Position numbers and translations under genes: made by a program
The notes under the pieces: generated by a model
Seen by the model: the letters and a program-made list of their open reading frames with translations, nothing else
What the model was told of the DNA's origin: nothing
Database searches by the model: none
Assembly: GCF_000018405.1 (NCBI RefSeq)
Contig: NC_009943.1
Location: forward strand, 3,103,001-3,167,000
DNA: 64,000 nt
From: Desulfosudis oleivorans Hxd3
Lineage (GTDB): Bacteria; Desulfobacterota; Desulfobacteria; Desulfobacterales; Desulfosudaceae
Direction: 5' to 3'
Part shown: positions 47,666-55,412 of the stretch, one piece after another
Position numbering within the stretch: position 1 is the first letter of the stretch
Layout: each line of letters begins with the position of its first letter

Positions 47666-48655
47666 ATGAAAGCAGTGGTCACAGGCGGGGGCGGGTTTCT
47701 GGCCGGGCACCTGATAGACAAGCTGGTAGAAGCCGGACATTCTGTCAGGACGGTTGAGCTTCCGGGGCGGAACGTTCAACGGCTGAAAGATCTGGATGTG
47801 GAGATTGTTACCGGGGATCTATGTGATCCGAGCCTTGCCGCGCGGGCCTGCGAGGGTATGGACGTGGTCTTTAATCCCGCCGCCCTGGCCGCGCCCCTCG
47901 GTCCATGGAAACGGTTCTGGTCGATCAACGTTGAACTTGTCGACAATGTAATAGCGGGGTGTAAAAAGTCGGGCGTCCGTCGCCTGGTGCATGTCAGTTC
48001 CCCCTCTGCTGTTTTTGACGGCAGCGACCACTTTGACGCTGATGAAACGCTTCCCTTTCCAAAAAAGTTTTTAAACTACTACTGCGCGACCAAGGCGGAG
48101 AGCGAAAAGCGCGTCCTGGCGGCCAATGGCACAGACCTTGAAACCGTTGCGATCCGGCCACACGCGATCTGGGGGCCAAGAGACCGCACCCTGTTTCCGC
48201 GCATTATCGAGCGGGCCAAATCACGCCGTCTCGTTCAGGTAGGAGACGGAACCAATATCATCAGCACCCTTTATGTGGAGAACGGTGCCGATGCCCTGAT
48301 CCTGGCGGCCACCGCGGATAGAGCACCGGGTAACGTCTATTTTGTGACGGACAACGACACGGTTAACCTGTGGGGCTTTTTAAGACGCATACTGAACGAC
48401 CTGGGTTTGCCACCGATCAGGGCCAGGATCCCTTACCCGCTTGCTTATACACTTGGCGCCACTCAGGAGGTATTATGGACGGTTCTGAAGTTGTCCGGCG
48501 AGCCGACCATTACCCGCTATTCCGCTGCCGAACTCGCTAAAAATCACAGCTATTCCATAGATCGCGCCCGTACTGATTTGGGTTATGAGCCAACGGTTTC
48601 GCGGGAAGAGGGTCTACAACGTTTTTATGAGTGGGTCAGGAACAACCTGCTTTGA
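47666..48655 (+). CDS. NAD-dependent epimerase/dehydratase (3-beta-HSD-like reductase)
   Basis: A 329-residue extended SDR with the NAD(P) motif VVTGGGGFLAGHLIDKL, the catalytic Ser-Ser in VHVSSPSAV and the YxxxK in LNYYCATKAESEKRV. IRPHAIWGPRD is the segment shared with 3-beta-hydroxysteroid dehydrogenases and OleD-like 2-alkyl-3-oxoalkanoate reductases. It is the first chromosomal gene to the right of the cassette array, and the following SRPBCC and beta-propeller genes lie on the same strand within 60 bases of each other. They may act on one lipid-like substrate. Confidence 0.88.
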   Translation: MKAVVTGGGGFLAGHLIDKLVEAGHSVRTVELPGRNVQRLKDLDVEIVTGDLCDPSLAARACEGMDVVFNPAALAAPLGPWKRFWSINVELVDNVIAGCKKSGVRRLVHVSSPSAVFDGSDHFDADETLPFPKKFLNYYCATKAESEKRVLAANGTDLETVAIRPHAIWGPRDRTLFPRIIERAKSRRLVQVGDGTNIISTLYVENGADALILAATADRAPGNVYFVTDNDTVNLWGFLRRILNDLGLPPIRARIPYPLAYTLGATQEVLWTVLKLSGEPTITRYSAAELAKNHSYSIDRARTDLGYEPTVSREEGLQRFYEWVRNNLL

Positions 48656-48690
48656 CCCTAAAATCTTTCTTAGACACAAGAAGACACAGC

Positions 48691-49140
48691 ATGTTTAAAA
48701 AAGAAATCCATACCGAAATTGATATTGACGCAAAACCGGATGTCGTCTGGAACGTGCTTGTGGACCTTGCCGCCTATCCGGAATGGAACCCCATGGTTAA
48801 AGAAGCCGGCGGCGCGGTTCAGGCCGGGCAGCGGCTTTGCTTGCGTTATCACCCGGAAGGGCAGAAAAGCCGCATATTCAAACCGTTGCTGCTGGTCGTC
48901 CTTCCCGGCAGGGAGCTGAGATGGCAAGGTCAGCCCGGTATCCGCTTTCTGCTTGAAAGTGAGCATATCTATCTGCTGAAAGAGACGACCGGCGGAAAAA
49001 CTCATCTCGATCACGATATGGTATTTTGGGGGCTGCTGATCCCCCCGGTGAAAAATCTCATTGATAAAACGATACGGGGCCCTTTCAACGACCTGAACAG
49101 GGCCCTCAAGCTCAGGGCGGAAGGGATGGGCACCAACTGA
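48691..49140 (+). CDS. SRPBCC-family protein
   Basis: A 149-residue protein with the N-terminal IHTEIDIDAKPDVVWNVLVD followed by AYPEWNP, the standard opening of the START/Bet v1-like polyketide-cyclase family, and a C-terminal long helix NDLNRALKLRAE. These proteins bind hydrophobic ligands in a deep cavity. The ATG at 48691 is chosen over an upstream in-frame start at 48631 that would overlap the reductase gene. It lies between a reductase and a beta-propeller protein, in keeping with hydrophobic ligand metabolism. Confidence 0.8.
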   Translation: MFKKEIHTEIDIDAKPDVVWNVLVDLAAYPEWNPMVKEAGGAVQAGQRLCLRYHPEGQKSRIFKPLLLVVLPGRELRWQGQPGIRFLLESEHIYLLKETTGGKTHLDHDMVFWGLLIPPVKNLIDKTIRGPFNDLNRALKLRAEGMGTN

Positions 49141-49191
49141 CCGGGCAGTGCTGCTGTTTTGCCCGGATTCGAAACAGGTAAAGCCGCTTTT

Positions 49192-50100
49192 ATGCTAAAA
49201 AAATCAATAAAAATAGCCGCCATCTCTTTTCTGGTCCTGGTCGGGCTTGTAGTTCTCCTGGTGGCAGCAGGGGTTGTAAATACCCTGTATCTGACAAAAG
49301 GAATAAGCGGCGGTGCAAACGGCATCTTTTTTGACAAGAATGACCGTCTTTACATTGCCTCTGTTCTGGGCGGCGCTGTTCATGTTATGGACACCGGAAC
49401 CGGAGAGATCCTGGAAACCCTGAGCAAAGAAGAAAGTGTGGACGGGCCGGATGACGTGGAGGTTACACCCGGTGGCGACATATATTATACAGACATTTTG
49501 CAGGGGAACATTTGCCGACGTGCTGCCGATGGTGATGTTACAAAACAGCATATCGCCACCGGGGTAAACTCAATTGCGATATCAAAAGAGGGCAGGGTTT
49601 TTGTCGGGCTGGCAATTTTAGGCGATGCTTTATATGAAGTTGATCCTGATTTGAAAAAGCCGCCCCGCCTTGTTTCCGGCGCCCGGGGGCAATTCAATGG
49701 ATCGGATTTCGGGCCGGACGGCCGTTTATATACCGCCTTGAACCTTGCGGGAAAGATTGTTTCCACCAATGTGGATGCCGACAATCCGGTCACAACCGAA
49801 CTTGAAACTGATATTCAAACGGTGGCCACAGGGTTACCGACGGTGGCTGGCGTTAAATTCAATGCCAAAGGGGAATTGTATGCCTCCACATTTCTGGGCA
49901 ATATCTGGAAAATAGAGCCTGCTACCGGGGCCAGAGAGCTGGTGGCGGATGTCGGCTGTATCGGCATAGATAATATAGCCATTGACTCCAGGGACATCGT
50001 ATTTGTATCAAACACATTAAACGGACTGATCTATGAGGTACTGCCGGACGGGGGAACAAGACCCGTTAACAAAAAAGGCGGGGGCAGCGACCCGGCATGA
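49192..50100 (+). CDS. Membrane-anchored SMP-30/gluconolactonase-like beta-propeller
   Basis: A 302-residue protein with an N-terminal signal anchor (IAAISFLVLVGLVVLLVAAG) and a six-bladed propeller of repeated ~40-residue units such as GIFFDKNDRLYIASVLGG, EVTPGGDIYYTDILQGN and FNAKGELYASTFLGN, typical of the SMP-30/gluconolaconase/LRE family. The periplasmic face would carry the calcium site. It might hydrolyse lactones; it is in the same cluster as the reductase and SRPBCC genes. The frame opens further upstream at 49159 but the ATG at 49192 begins the hydrophobic anchor. Confidence 0.82.
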   Translation: MLKKSIKIAAISFLVLVGLVVLLVAAGVVNTLYLTKGISGGANGIFFDKNDRLYIASVLGGAVHVMDTGTGEILETLSKEESVDGPDDVEVTPGGDIYYTDILQGNICRRAADGDVTKQHIATGVNSIAISKEGRVFVGLAILGDALYEVDPDLKKPPRLVSGARGQFNGSDFGPDGRLYTALNLAGKIVSTNVDADNPVTTELETDIQTVATGLPTVAGVKFNAKGELYASTFLGNIWKIEPATGARELVADVGCIGIDNIAIDSRDIVFVSNTLNGLIYEVLPDGGTRPVNKKGGGSDPA

Positions 50101-50180
50101 CGGGATACGCATGTCAACGACTGACAACCAGATTGGTTCACTATCCAGAATGAGACACTTAGCCGGCTTGGAGAGAATAA

Positions 50181-50525
50181 ATGACCAAAAAACAGATAAT
50201 GCTTGATTTCGGCGGCCTTGTACTTGAGGCGGAACTGTTTGACACCGCCATTGCAAAAAGATTCGAGGCGCATCTGCCTTATACGGTCAGCCTGACGCAA
50301 TGGGGTGAGGAGCTGTACGGATCTGTCGGCATCGACCTTGGCGAAGAAAACCCGGTGCCCGATATTCCGGCAGGCGGCATCGCCTACAGCAGGCGCGGCA
50401 ACTACGTGTGCATCTTTTTCGGCCAGACCCCGGCCTGGCCGGTGGAGCACATCGGCCGGATTGCGGGCGACCAGTGGGAACGGCTTGTGGAAAACCCGGG
50501 CCTGGATGCCGTGACGATCCGGTAG
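50181..50525 (+). CDS. Cyclophilin-like fold protein
   Basis: A 114-residue protein of the cyclophilin-like family related to TM1367: DFGGLVLEAELFDTAIAKRF, LPYTVSLTQWGEELYGSVGI and RRGNYVCIFFGQTP are the recognisable strands. These proteins have the cyclophilin barrel but lack the proline isomerase active site, and their role is not known. GGAGAG five bases upstream supports the ATG at 50181. It is probably transcribed alone. Confidence 0.8.
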   Translation: MTKKQIMLDFGGLVLEAELFDTAIAKRFEAHLPYTVSLTQWGEELYGSVGIDLGEENPVPDIPAGGIAYSRRGNYVCIFFGQTPAWPVEHIGRIAGDQWERLVENPGLDAVTIR

Positions 50526-50538
50526 CCCGTTTTCCGGC

Positions 50539-50567
50539 TTGACAAAAAAGGCCGGGTGATATCTACT
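50539..50567 (+). promoter_or_regulatory. Putative promoter of ferredoxin-rubrerythrin
   Basis: TTGACA (50539-50544), 17 bases, TCTACT (50562-50567) about 100 bases upstream of the ferredoxin gene. The -35 is perfect and the -10 matches at four positions. Confidence 0.45.
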
Positions 50568-50669
50568 TGATGTCAAATCCGGCTGTCATTTTCCGTTCAT
50601 ACATTCCGCCTTTTCCAGGCTGTATGAGCGCCTTGTTACTGATCAATAAGACATTAAAAGGAGGAATTG

Positions 50670-50861
50670 ATGAAAGCACGCGTTACCAGCCAGTGCATGG
50701 GGGACCGGAACTGCAACAAGCTCTGCCCCGAGGTGTTCAAGTATGATGAAGACCAGCTGCTGTCCGTGGTCCAGTTTGACGTAATCCCTGAAAAATACGA
50801 GGCCCTGGTGCGCCAGGCCGCTGAAGAGTGCGGCGCCGAGGCCATTGAACTCGAAGAGTAG
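50670..50861 (+). CDS. Single-cluster ferredoxin with Asp ligand
   Basis: A 63-residue ferredoxin. Motif SQCMGDRNCNKLCPEVF has Asp12 in place of the second cysteine of CxxCxxC, with Cys9, Cys15, and Cys54 (EECGAEAI) as the other ligands and Cys19 left over. This is the pattern of Pyrococcus furiosus ferredoxin, whose Asp14 ligates the [4Fe-4S] cluster or yields a [3Fe-4S] form. AAAGGAGG precedes the ATG at 50670. Rubrerythrin follows 84 bases downstream on the same strand and is a natural electron-transfer partner for peroxide reduction. Confidence 0.85.
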   Translation: MKARVTSQCMGDRNCNKLCPEVFKYDEDQLLSVVQFDVIPEKYEALVRQAAEECGAEAIELEE

Positions 50862-50886
50862 CATCACCGCCACTGCGTGAACCTTC

Positions 50887-50919
50887 CAGGCCGGATGTTT
50901 TTTTAAAGCATCCGGCCTG
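50887..50919 (+). terminator. Perfect 11-bp hairpin between ferredoxin and rubrerythrin
   Basis: CAGGCCGGATG and CATCCGGCCTG flank TTTTTTTAAAG. No T-run follows the stem, so it may trim or attenuate the transcript rather than fully terminate it. Confidence 0.6.
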
Positions 50920-50944
50920 ATTCATTTCAACAAAGGAGATCCCC

Positions 50945-51520
50945 ATGGGAAAATTTCGTGACAGCCAGACCGCCCGCAACCTGATGCTTTCCTTTGCCGG
51001 CGAGTCCCAGGCCAGAAACCGGTACACCTATTTCGCGCGCCAGGCCTTTGAAGAGGGGTTTGTTCAGATTGCCGAGATCTTTGAAGAGACCGCGGACCAG
51101 GAGTGCGAGCACGCCCTGCGGTTTTTCAAGTTTTTCAACGGCGGAGAGATGGAAATTACCGGCAGCTTTCCCGCCGGCGTGATTCAGGATACCCATGACA
51201 ACCTGGTGGCCGCGGCGGACGGCGAACGGTTTGAACACAGTGAGCTGTATCCCGGCTTTGCCCGGATCGCCCGGGAAGAAGGGTTTGAGCGGGCCGCTGA
51301 CACATGGGACGCCATCAGCGTGTCTGAGCGGCAGCACGAGAAACGCTACCGGGACCTGGCCGCCAACATTTTGGCTGACCGCGTGTTCTCACGGGAAAAA
51401 CCGGCCGTGTGGCGCTGCCGGAACTGCGGCTACCTGCACACCGGCACCGAAGCCCCGGCAAAATGCCCGGCCTGCGTCATGCCCCAGGGCTATTTCGAGC
51501 TGCTGGGCGAAAACTGGTAG
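50945..51520 (+). CDS. rbr: Rubrerythrin
   Basis: Non-heme diiron peroxidase protecting anaerobes from hydrogen peroxide. The 191 residues have a four-helix diiron domain (AGESQARNRYTYFARQA, ETADQECEHALRFFKFF, GFARIAREEGFERAADTW, ISVSERQHEKRYRDL) with the usual Glu and His ligands, then a C-terminal rubredoxin-like domain CRNCGY..CPACVMPQ. The length and two-domain order are standard. The ferredoxin upstream is a likely electron donor. AAAGGAG lies before the ATG at 50945. Confidence 0.96.
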   Translation: MGKFRDSQTARNLMLSFAGESQARNRYTYFARQAFEEGFVQIAEIFEETADQECEHALRFFKFFNGGEMEITGSFPAGVIQDTHDNLVAAADGERFEHSELYPGFARIAREEGFERAADTWDAISVSERQHEKRYRDLAANILADRVFSREKPAVWRCRNCGYLHTGTEAPAKCPACVMPQGYFELLGENW

Positions 51521-51561
51521 CAGAAGACTGCTTTGCCAGCGGCGTAACCACGGCCTTTTTC

Positions 51562-51672
51562 GTCATTGCAAGGAGCGAAGCGACGTGGCAATCTCCTGCG
51601 CATATGTTCAAGATTGCTTCGCTGCGCAATGACGCCTGTCTGATCAGGATTGCTTCGCTACGCTCGCAATGG
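51562..51672. repeat. GTCATTGCAAGGAG repeat cluster
   Basis: One degenerate palindromic copy (51562-51633) followed by an extra GATTGCTTCGCTACGCTCGC arm to 51672. It lies between convergent rubrerythrin and the flavoprotein gene. Confidence 0.7.
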
Positions 51673-51694
51673 CCTCATAGTAATGTCTCCCGCA

Positions 51695-53389
51695 CTATCC
51701 ATCCAGCCCCAGGGTGCCGCCGGGATTCATGATGTTGTGCGGGTCAAAGTGACGCTTGAGGGCCCGCAGCACTTCCATCTGCTCCGCGCCCAGGTGGCGT
51801 TCCATTTTCGGGCCCATCATGCGGCCCACGCCGTGATGATGGCTCAAGGAGCCGCCGTGTTCCACGATGGCGTCGATGATGCCGCGCTGAAACGTCCGGA
51901 ACTCTTCAGCCCCGGCCATGGGCATGATAAAGATAAAATAAAGATTGGTGCCCTGGGCGTAAAAATGGGAAGAATGGGTCATGCAGACGGCCCTGACCCG
52001 GTCTTTTATGTATTTGCGCACACCCTGGTGGACATGGTGCAGGTTGTCCCATGTGACCGACGTCTCCAGTGTGTCGATAAGAATGCCGATATCGTTCAGG
52101 TCTTCGCGCATGTAGGGGTCTTTGAAGCGGGAGGCAAACCACTTGCTCGCCGGGTAGGTGGTCAGGTAGATGCCGCCGCAGGCCCTGCACACACGGCCGA
52201 CCTTTTTCTTCACGTTGGCGGCAAACCCCTTTTCACCGTCGGCCTGGCCCAGCATCAGGCAGCGCCGGCCGGGTTTCATGCCGCGAAGGCGCAGAAAGGT
52301 GTCGGCCGGGGTTCCGGCAATGCCGTACATGTTCATGGCCACGTCGGTCTCCTCAACGTCGGAGATGCGCAGCACCGAGGGCATGCCGAACTCCCCCTGG
52401 CTGATGTTCCGGGCCGCTTTCACCGCCGATTCCCAGTCCGGAAACATGTAGGAAAACCGCCGGGTGTTTTCCGGCATATACCGGAACACCTTCATGGTCA
52501 GGCCCACCAGCACGCCGAAACATCCTTCGCTGCCCTTCATGATGTCATTGACCTTGGGGCCTGTGGCCGTGCCCGGATAATCCAGCGTCTTAAACGACCC
52601 GACAGGTGTCACATACTCCTGGCTGACCACCAGGTCGTATGCATCACCGTAATAGGAGGAGAGCTGGCCCGACCCAAGGGTAACCACCCAGCCGCCCACG
52701 GAGGAGTATTCAAAAGACTGGGGAAAGTGGCCCCCGGTGTAACGGTGGCTGGCGCCGAACCGATCAGGCGCGTTGTTCAGCAGCTCCTCGTAGGCAGGCC
52801 CCATGATGCCCGCCTCCACGGTGATGGTCTGGTTGGCTTCATTAAATTCGATCACCCGGTTCATGTGGGTGCCCATGACCAGGGTCACGCCGCCGCCCAC
52901 GCCGTCCAGGCCCAGCGTGACCGAACTGCCGCCGCCGTAAACACGCGCCGGAACCTTTTTTTGATGGCAGTAGGCCACAATGGCGGCCACATCCTTTTTA
53001 TCCCTGGGATGCACCACGCAGTCGGCCACGTGTTCGGCCCTGCCGGTCCGGAGCTGAATCAGGTCTTCCATGGCCTTGCCGGACGAATGCAGCACCCGGC
53101 TGTAGTCGTCCGTGGCGATGTTCTGCTCTCCCACGATGGCGGCCAGGGCGGCCATGTCATCGGAAGAGAGACGGCAGGGAATGTCGTGTTTCACCGGCTG
53201 GTCCCCGGTGTCGGGCCCGCGCTTCAGGTCGGCGTCCGACAGCCCCAATGTCTGCTGAATCACCTTCAAAAACCCGGCGCTGGGATGTTTGAACCCGTCC
53301 GGCGCGCCCCACTTTAAAATCGACCGATAGGTGCCGGGTTTGGGCGGGGTGCTGATCCACTCCGGAGTTTTTTCCGCCTGCTTGCTCAT
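51695..53389 (-). CDS. Alkyldihydroxyacetonephosphate-synthase-like FAD enzyme
   Basis: A 564-residue flavoprotein of the vanillyl-alcohol-oxidase/AGPS group. The FAD-binding PCMH part has CVVHPRDKKDVAAIV, VYGGGSSVTLGLDG, FEYSSVGGWVVTLGSG and MKGSEGCFGVL, which match human AGPS region by region; SHHHGVGRMMG provides the three-histidine active-site motif. AGPS swaps the acyl chain of acyl-DHAP for a fatty alcohol to make ether lipids; bacterial members may also oxidise D-2-hydroxyacids. GGAGGG before the ATG at 53389 sets the start. It is cotranscribed on the same strand as the FGGY kinase, with a hexamer tract between. Confidence 0.82.
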   Translation of the reverse strand: MSKQAEKTPEWISTPPKPGTYRSILKWGAPDGFKHPSAGFLKVIQQTLGLSDADLKRGPDTGDQPVKHDIPCRLSSDDMAALAAIVGEQNIATDDYSRVLHSSGKAMEDLIQLRTGRAEHVADCVVHPRDKKDVAAIVAYCHQKKVPARVYGGGSSVTLGLDGVGGGVTLVMGTHMNRVIEFNEANQTITVEAGIMGPAYEELLNNAPDRFGASHRYTGGHFPQSFEYSSVGGWVVTLGSGQLSSYYGDAYDLVVSQEYVTPVGSFKTLDYPGTATGPKVNDIMKGSEGCFGVLVGLTMKVFRYMPENTRRFSYMFPDWESAVKAARNISQGEFGMPSVLRISDVEETDVAMNMYGIAGTPADTFLRLRGMKPGRRCLMLGQADGEKGFAANVKKKVGRVCRACGGIYLTTYPASKWFASRFKDPYMREDLNDIGILIDTLETSVTWDNLHHVHQGVRKYIKDRVRAVCMTHSSHFYAQGTNLYFIFIMPMAGAEEFRTFQRGIIDAIVEHGGSLSHHHGVGRMMGPKMERHLGAEQMEVLRALKRHFDPHNIMNPGGTLGLDG

Positions 53390-53429
53390 AATCCCTCCAT
53401 TCCAAATATTTCGTTTCACCTTTAATCTT

Positions 53430-53511
53430 TCCCGTGCCCGTGCCCGTGCTCGTGATCTCCCGCCTGTCTCGATTCCGATCCCGATAGCGATAGCGATCCT
53501 GATTTCGATCA
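53430..53511. repeat. Compound hexanucleotide repeat tract (locus g)
   Basis: CCCGTG/CCCGTG/CTCGTG hexamers at 53430-53455, then TCGATT/CCGATC/CCGATA/GCGATA/GCGATC hexamers to 53511. Same order and position (5' of the flavoprotein gene) as loci a and d. Confidence 0.85.
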
Positions 53512-53521
53512 GGCTGAGGGG

Positions 53522-55084
53522 TTACGCCGGGTATCCCGTAATGTCACGAATCTCCTCGTAGAGCGGGTTTAAGGCCGCAAACATTTTTTTATAAACCCGG
53601 TCGTACAGGTTGCGATAGATATCCACGTGGTCGGGGTCGGGCTCGAACACGACCTGGGGCTTGATCATGGCCGCAGCCGCCGCCTGAACCGACGAATACA
53701 CACCCAGGCCCGCGGCCGTGACAATGGCGGCGCCCAGGCCCGATGTCTCGTGGGTCTGCACCTTGACCATGGGCCGGTTGAATATGTCCGCCGTGATCCT
53801 GCAGATTTCGTCGCTCTGGGATGCCCCGCCTGAAACCGCGGCTTTTTCGGCAAAAAACTTTCCGGCCTTTTCCATCTGCTCAAGCCCTTCCATCAGACCG
53901 AACCCCAGCCCCTCGATCACCGACCGGTAGATGTGGGCCTTGGTGTGAACATCACCAAAACCGATCATGGCACCCTTGGCCGACGGTTTCTGCAGGCCGG
54001 GACTCCAGTAGGGCTGCACCACCAGGCCCATGGAGCCGGGCGCGGTCTTTTCCAGGTGGCGATTCAACACCACTTCAGCGGCAATGCCCTTCTCCTTTGC
54101 CTCCATCACCTCCTGAAAGGCAAACTCGTTTTTAAACCAGGTGATCATCCAGAATCCCCGGAAAATTTCCACTTCCGGGTTGTAATGGCCAGGAATGGGT
54201 GCCGGATAGGGCGGCATAAACCGAATGGGTTCAAAATACCTGCCGGACGTGGTCTGCACCGTGGCCGTGGTGCCGAAGCTCAGGCTCACCATGGAGGTGT
54301 CCACCACGCCGGCACCGATGGTTTCGCACCCCTTGTCCGACCCGCAGGCAATCACCGGCACGTTTTCGGGAATGCCGGTCTGCTGAGACGCCGCTCTGGT
54401 AATGCGGCCCAGCGCCTGGCCCGGGGGCACCAGCTCGGCCAGCTTGTCGGGTTCCACCGGAAAAAACAGGGCCGGCAGATCCGGTTTTTTCGTCCACCGC
54501 ATCTTCTTATAATTGAAAGGAAGGTGGCCGATCTGGGAGGCCACCGAATCGGCGAACCGGCCGGTGAGGCGAAAATTTAAAAACCCCGACACCTGAAGGT
54601 ATTTGGCCGTGGCAGCCCAGATATCGGGCTGGTTCTGCCGAATCCAGTTGCACTTTCCCTCGGCCTGAATGTCCAGCACGTTATGGTACATGCCGGCCAG
54701 CTTGAGCGCCAGTTTAATCACATGCCGGGGAACAAAGGGCGGCTGGGCCTTTCGCTGGTCCAGCCAGATGATGGCGGGCCGCAGGGGTTTGCCCGCCGCA
54801 TCCACGTTGATCATGCTGGCGCGCTGGGAGGTCACGCCGACACCGGAGACGTTTTTCATGTGGTCCGGATGTTCCGCCTTCAGCCGGTTACAGGCCTCGC
54901 ACAGGCTGTTCCAGTAGATTTCCGGATCCTGCTCGGCCCAGCCCGGCGCCGGGCTTACATAAGGCGCATACTCCACCTGAACCCTGGCCAGCAGGTTTCC
55001 GGTGTCGGAAAAAAGAAGCGTGCGAAGGCTCTGTGTGCCGCAGTCCACGGCCAGCAGAACGGCGGTGTCTTTGGATGGCGTCAT
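53522..55084 (-). CDS. FGGY-family carbohydrate kinase
   Basis: A 520-residue ASKHA-fold kinase phosphorylating a polyol or sugar. The N-terminal phosphate loop is LLAVDCGTQSLRTLLF, GVGVTSQRASMINVD and WLDQRK cover the substrate cleft, and the C-terminal FGGY half includes VSGGASQSDEICRITADIF and ETSGLGAAIVTAAGLG. Length and motifs fit glycerol, xylulose or erythritol kinases; the substrate cannot be set from motifs alone. The neighbouring glycerol-3-phosphate dehydrogenase and DHAP-synthase-like enzyme favour glycerol or a glycerol derivative. Confidence 0.87.
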   Translation of the reverse strand: MTPSKDTAVLLAVDCGTQSLRTLLFSDTGNLLARVQVEYAPYVSPAPGWAEQDPEIYWNSLCEACNRLKAEHPDHMKNVSGVGVTSQRASMINVDAAGKPLRPAIIWLDQRKAQPPFVPRHVIKLALKLAGMYHNVLDIQAEGKCNWIRQNQPDIWAATAKYLQVSGFLNFRLTGRFADSVASQIGHLPFNYKKMRWTKKPDLPALFFPVEPDKLAELVPPGQALGRITRAASQQTGIPENVPVIACGSDKGCETIGAGVVDTSMVSLSFGTTATVQTTSGRYFEPIRFMPPYPAPIPGHYNPEVEIFRGFWMITWFKNEFAFQEVMEAKEKGIAAEVVLNRHLEKTAPGSMGLVVQPYWSPGLQKPSAKGAMIGFGDVHTKAHIYRSVIEGLGFGLMEGLEQMEKAGKFFAEKAAVSGGASQSDEICRITADIFNRPMVKVQTHETSGLGAAIVTAAGLGVYSSVQAAAAAMIKPQVVFEPDPDHVDIYRNLYDRVYKKMFAALNPLYEEIRDITGYPA

Positions 55085-55141
55085 GGCTTCTCCTTTTATT
55101 TTTGCATGCCCTTAATTTATATTGTTCTTCAAACACTACCC
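55085..55141. other. Leader upstream of the FGGY kinase
   Basis: AT-rich sequence (55090-55140) with no gene. The remainder of the gap to 55412 is the third copy of the structured repeat. Confidence 0.4.
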
Positions 55142-55335
55142 GTGTACTTTTCTTTGGCGCAAAGAAAAGTACCAAAAGAAACATGCCCTGCAGCTTGGCC
55201 TTTGGCTGCCCTCGCACAAACGCTTTTTTCGGCACGGGCAGGAACTCATCCCGCTTCGCGGGATTCAAACAGCCTGCCCGCTTTTTCCGAAAAAAGCATT
55301 CGCGCTCGGCTGCGCTGCAACGGGCGAGGCGAATC
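55142..55335. repeat. Structured ~195-bp dispersed repeat, copy 3
   Basis: Has the palindrome half-site GTACTTTTCTTTGGC and the stems GCTTTTTTCGG/CCGAAAAAAGC and CGGGCAGG/CCTGCCCG. Relative to copy 1 the TTCGG/CCGAA stretch carries a compensated C-G to T-A change. It lies between the glycerol-3-phosphate dehydrogenase stop and the FGGY kinase start. Confidence 0.85.
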
Positions 55336-55412
55336 GTTTATGGCCAACCCACCATTCTGGACACCGGCCCGAAGTGCCTGAACGTCATAAAAGAATTGAG
55401 AGCCATACGGTA

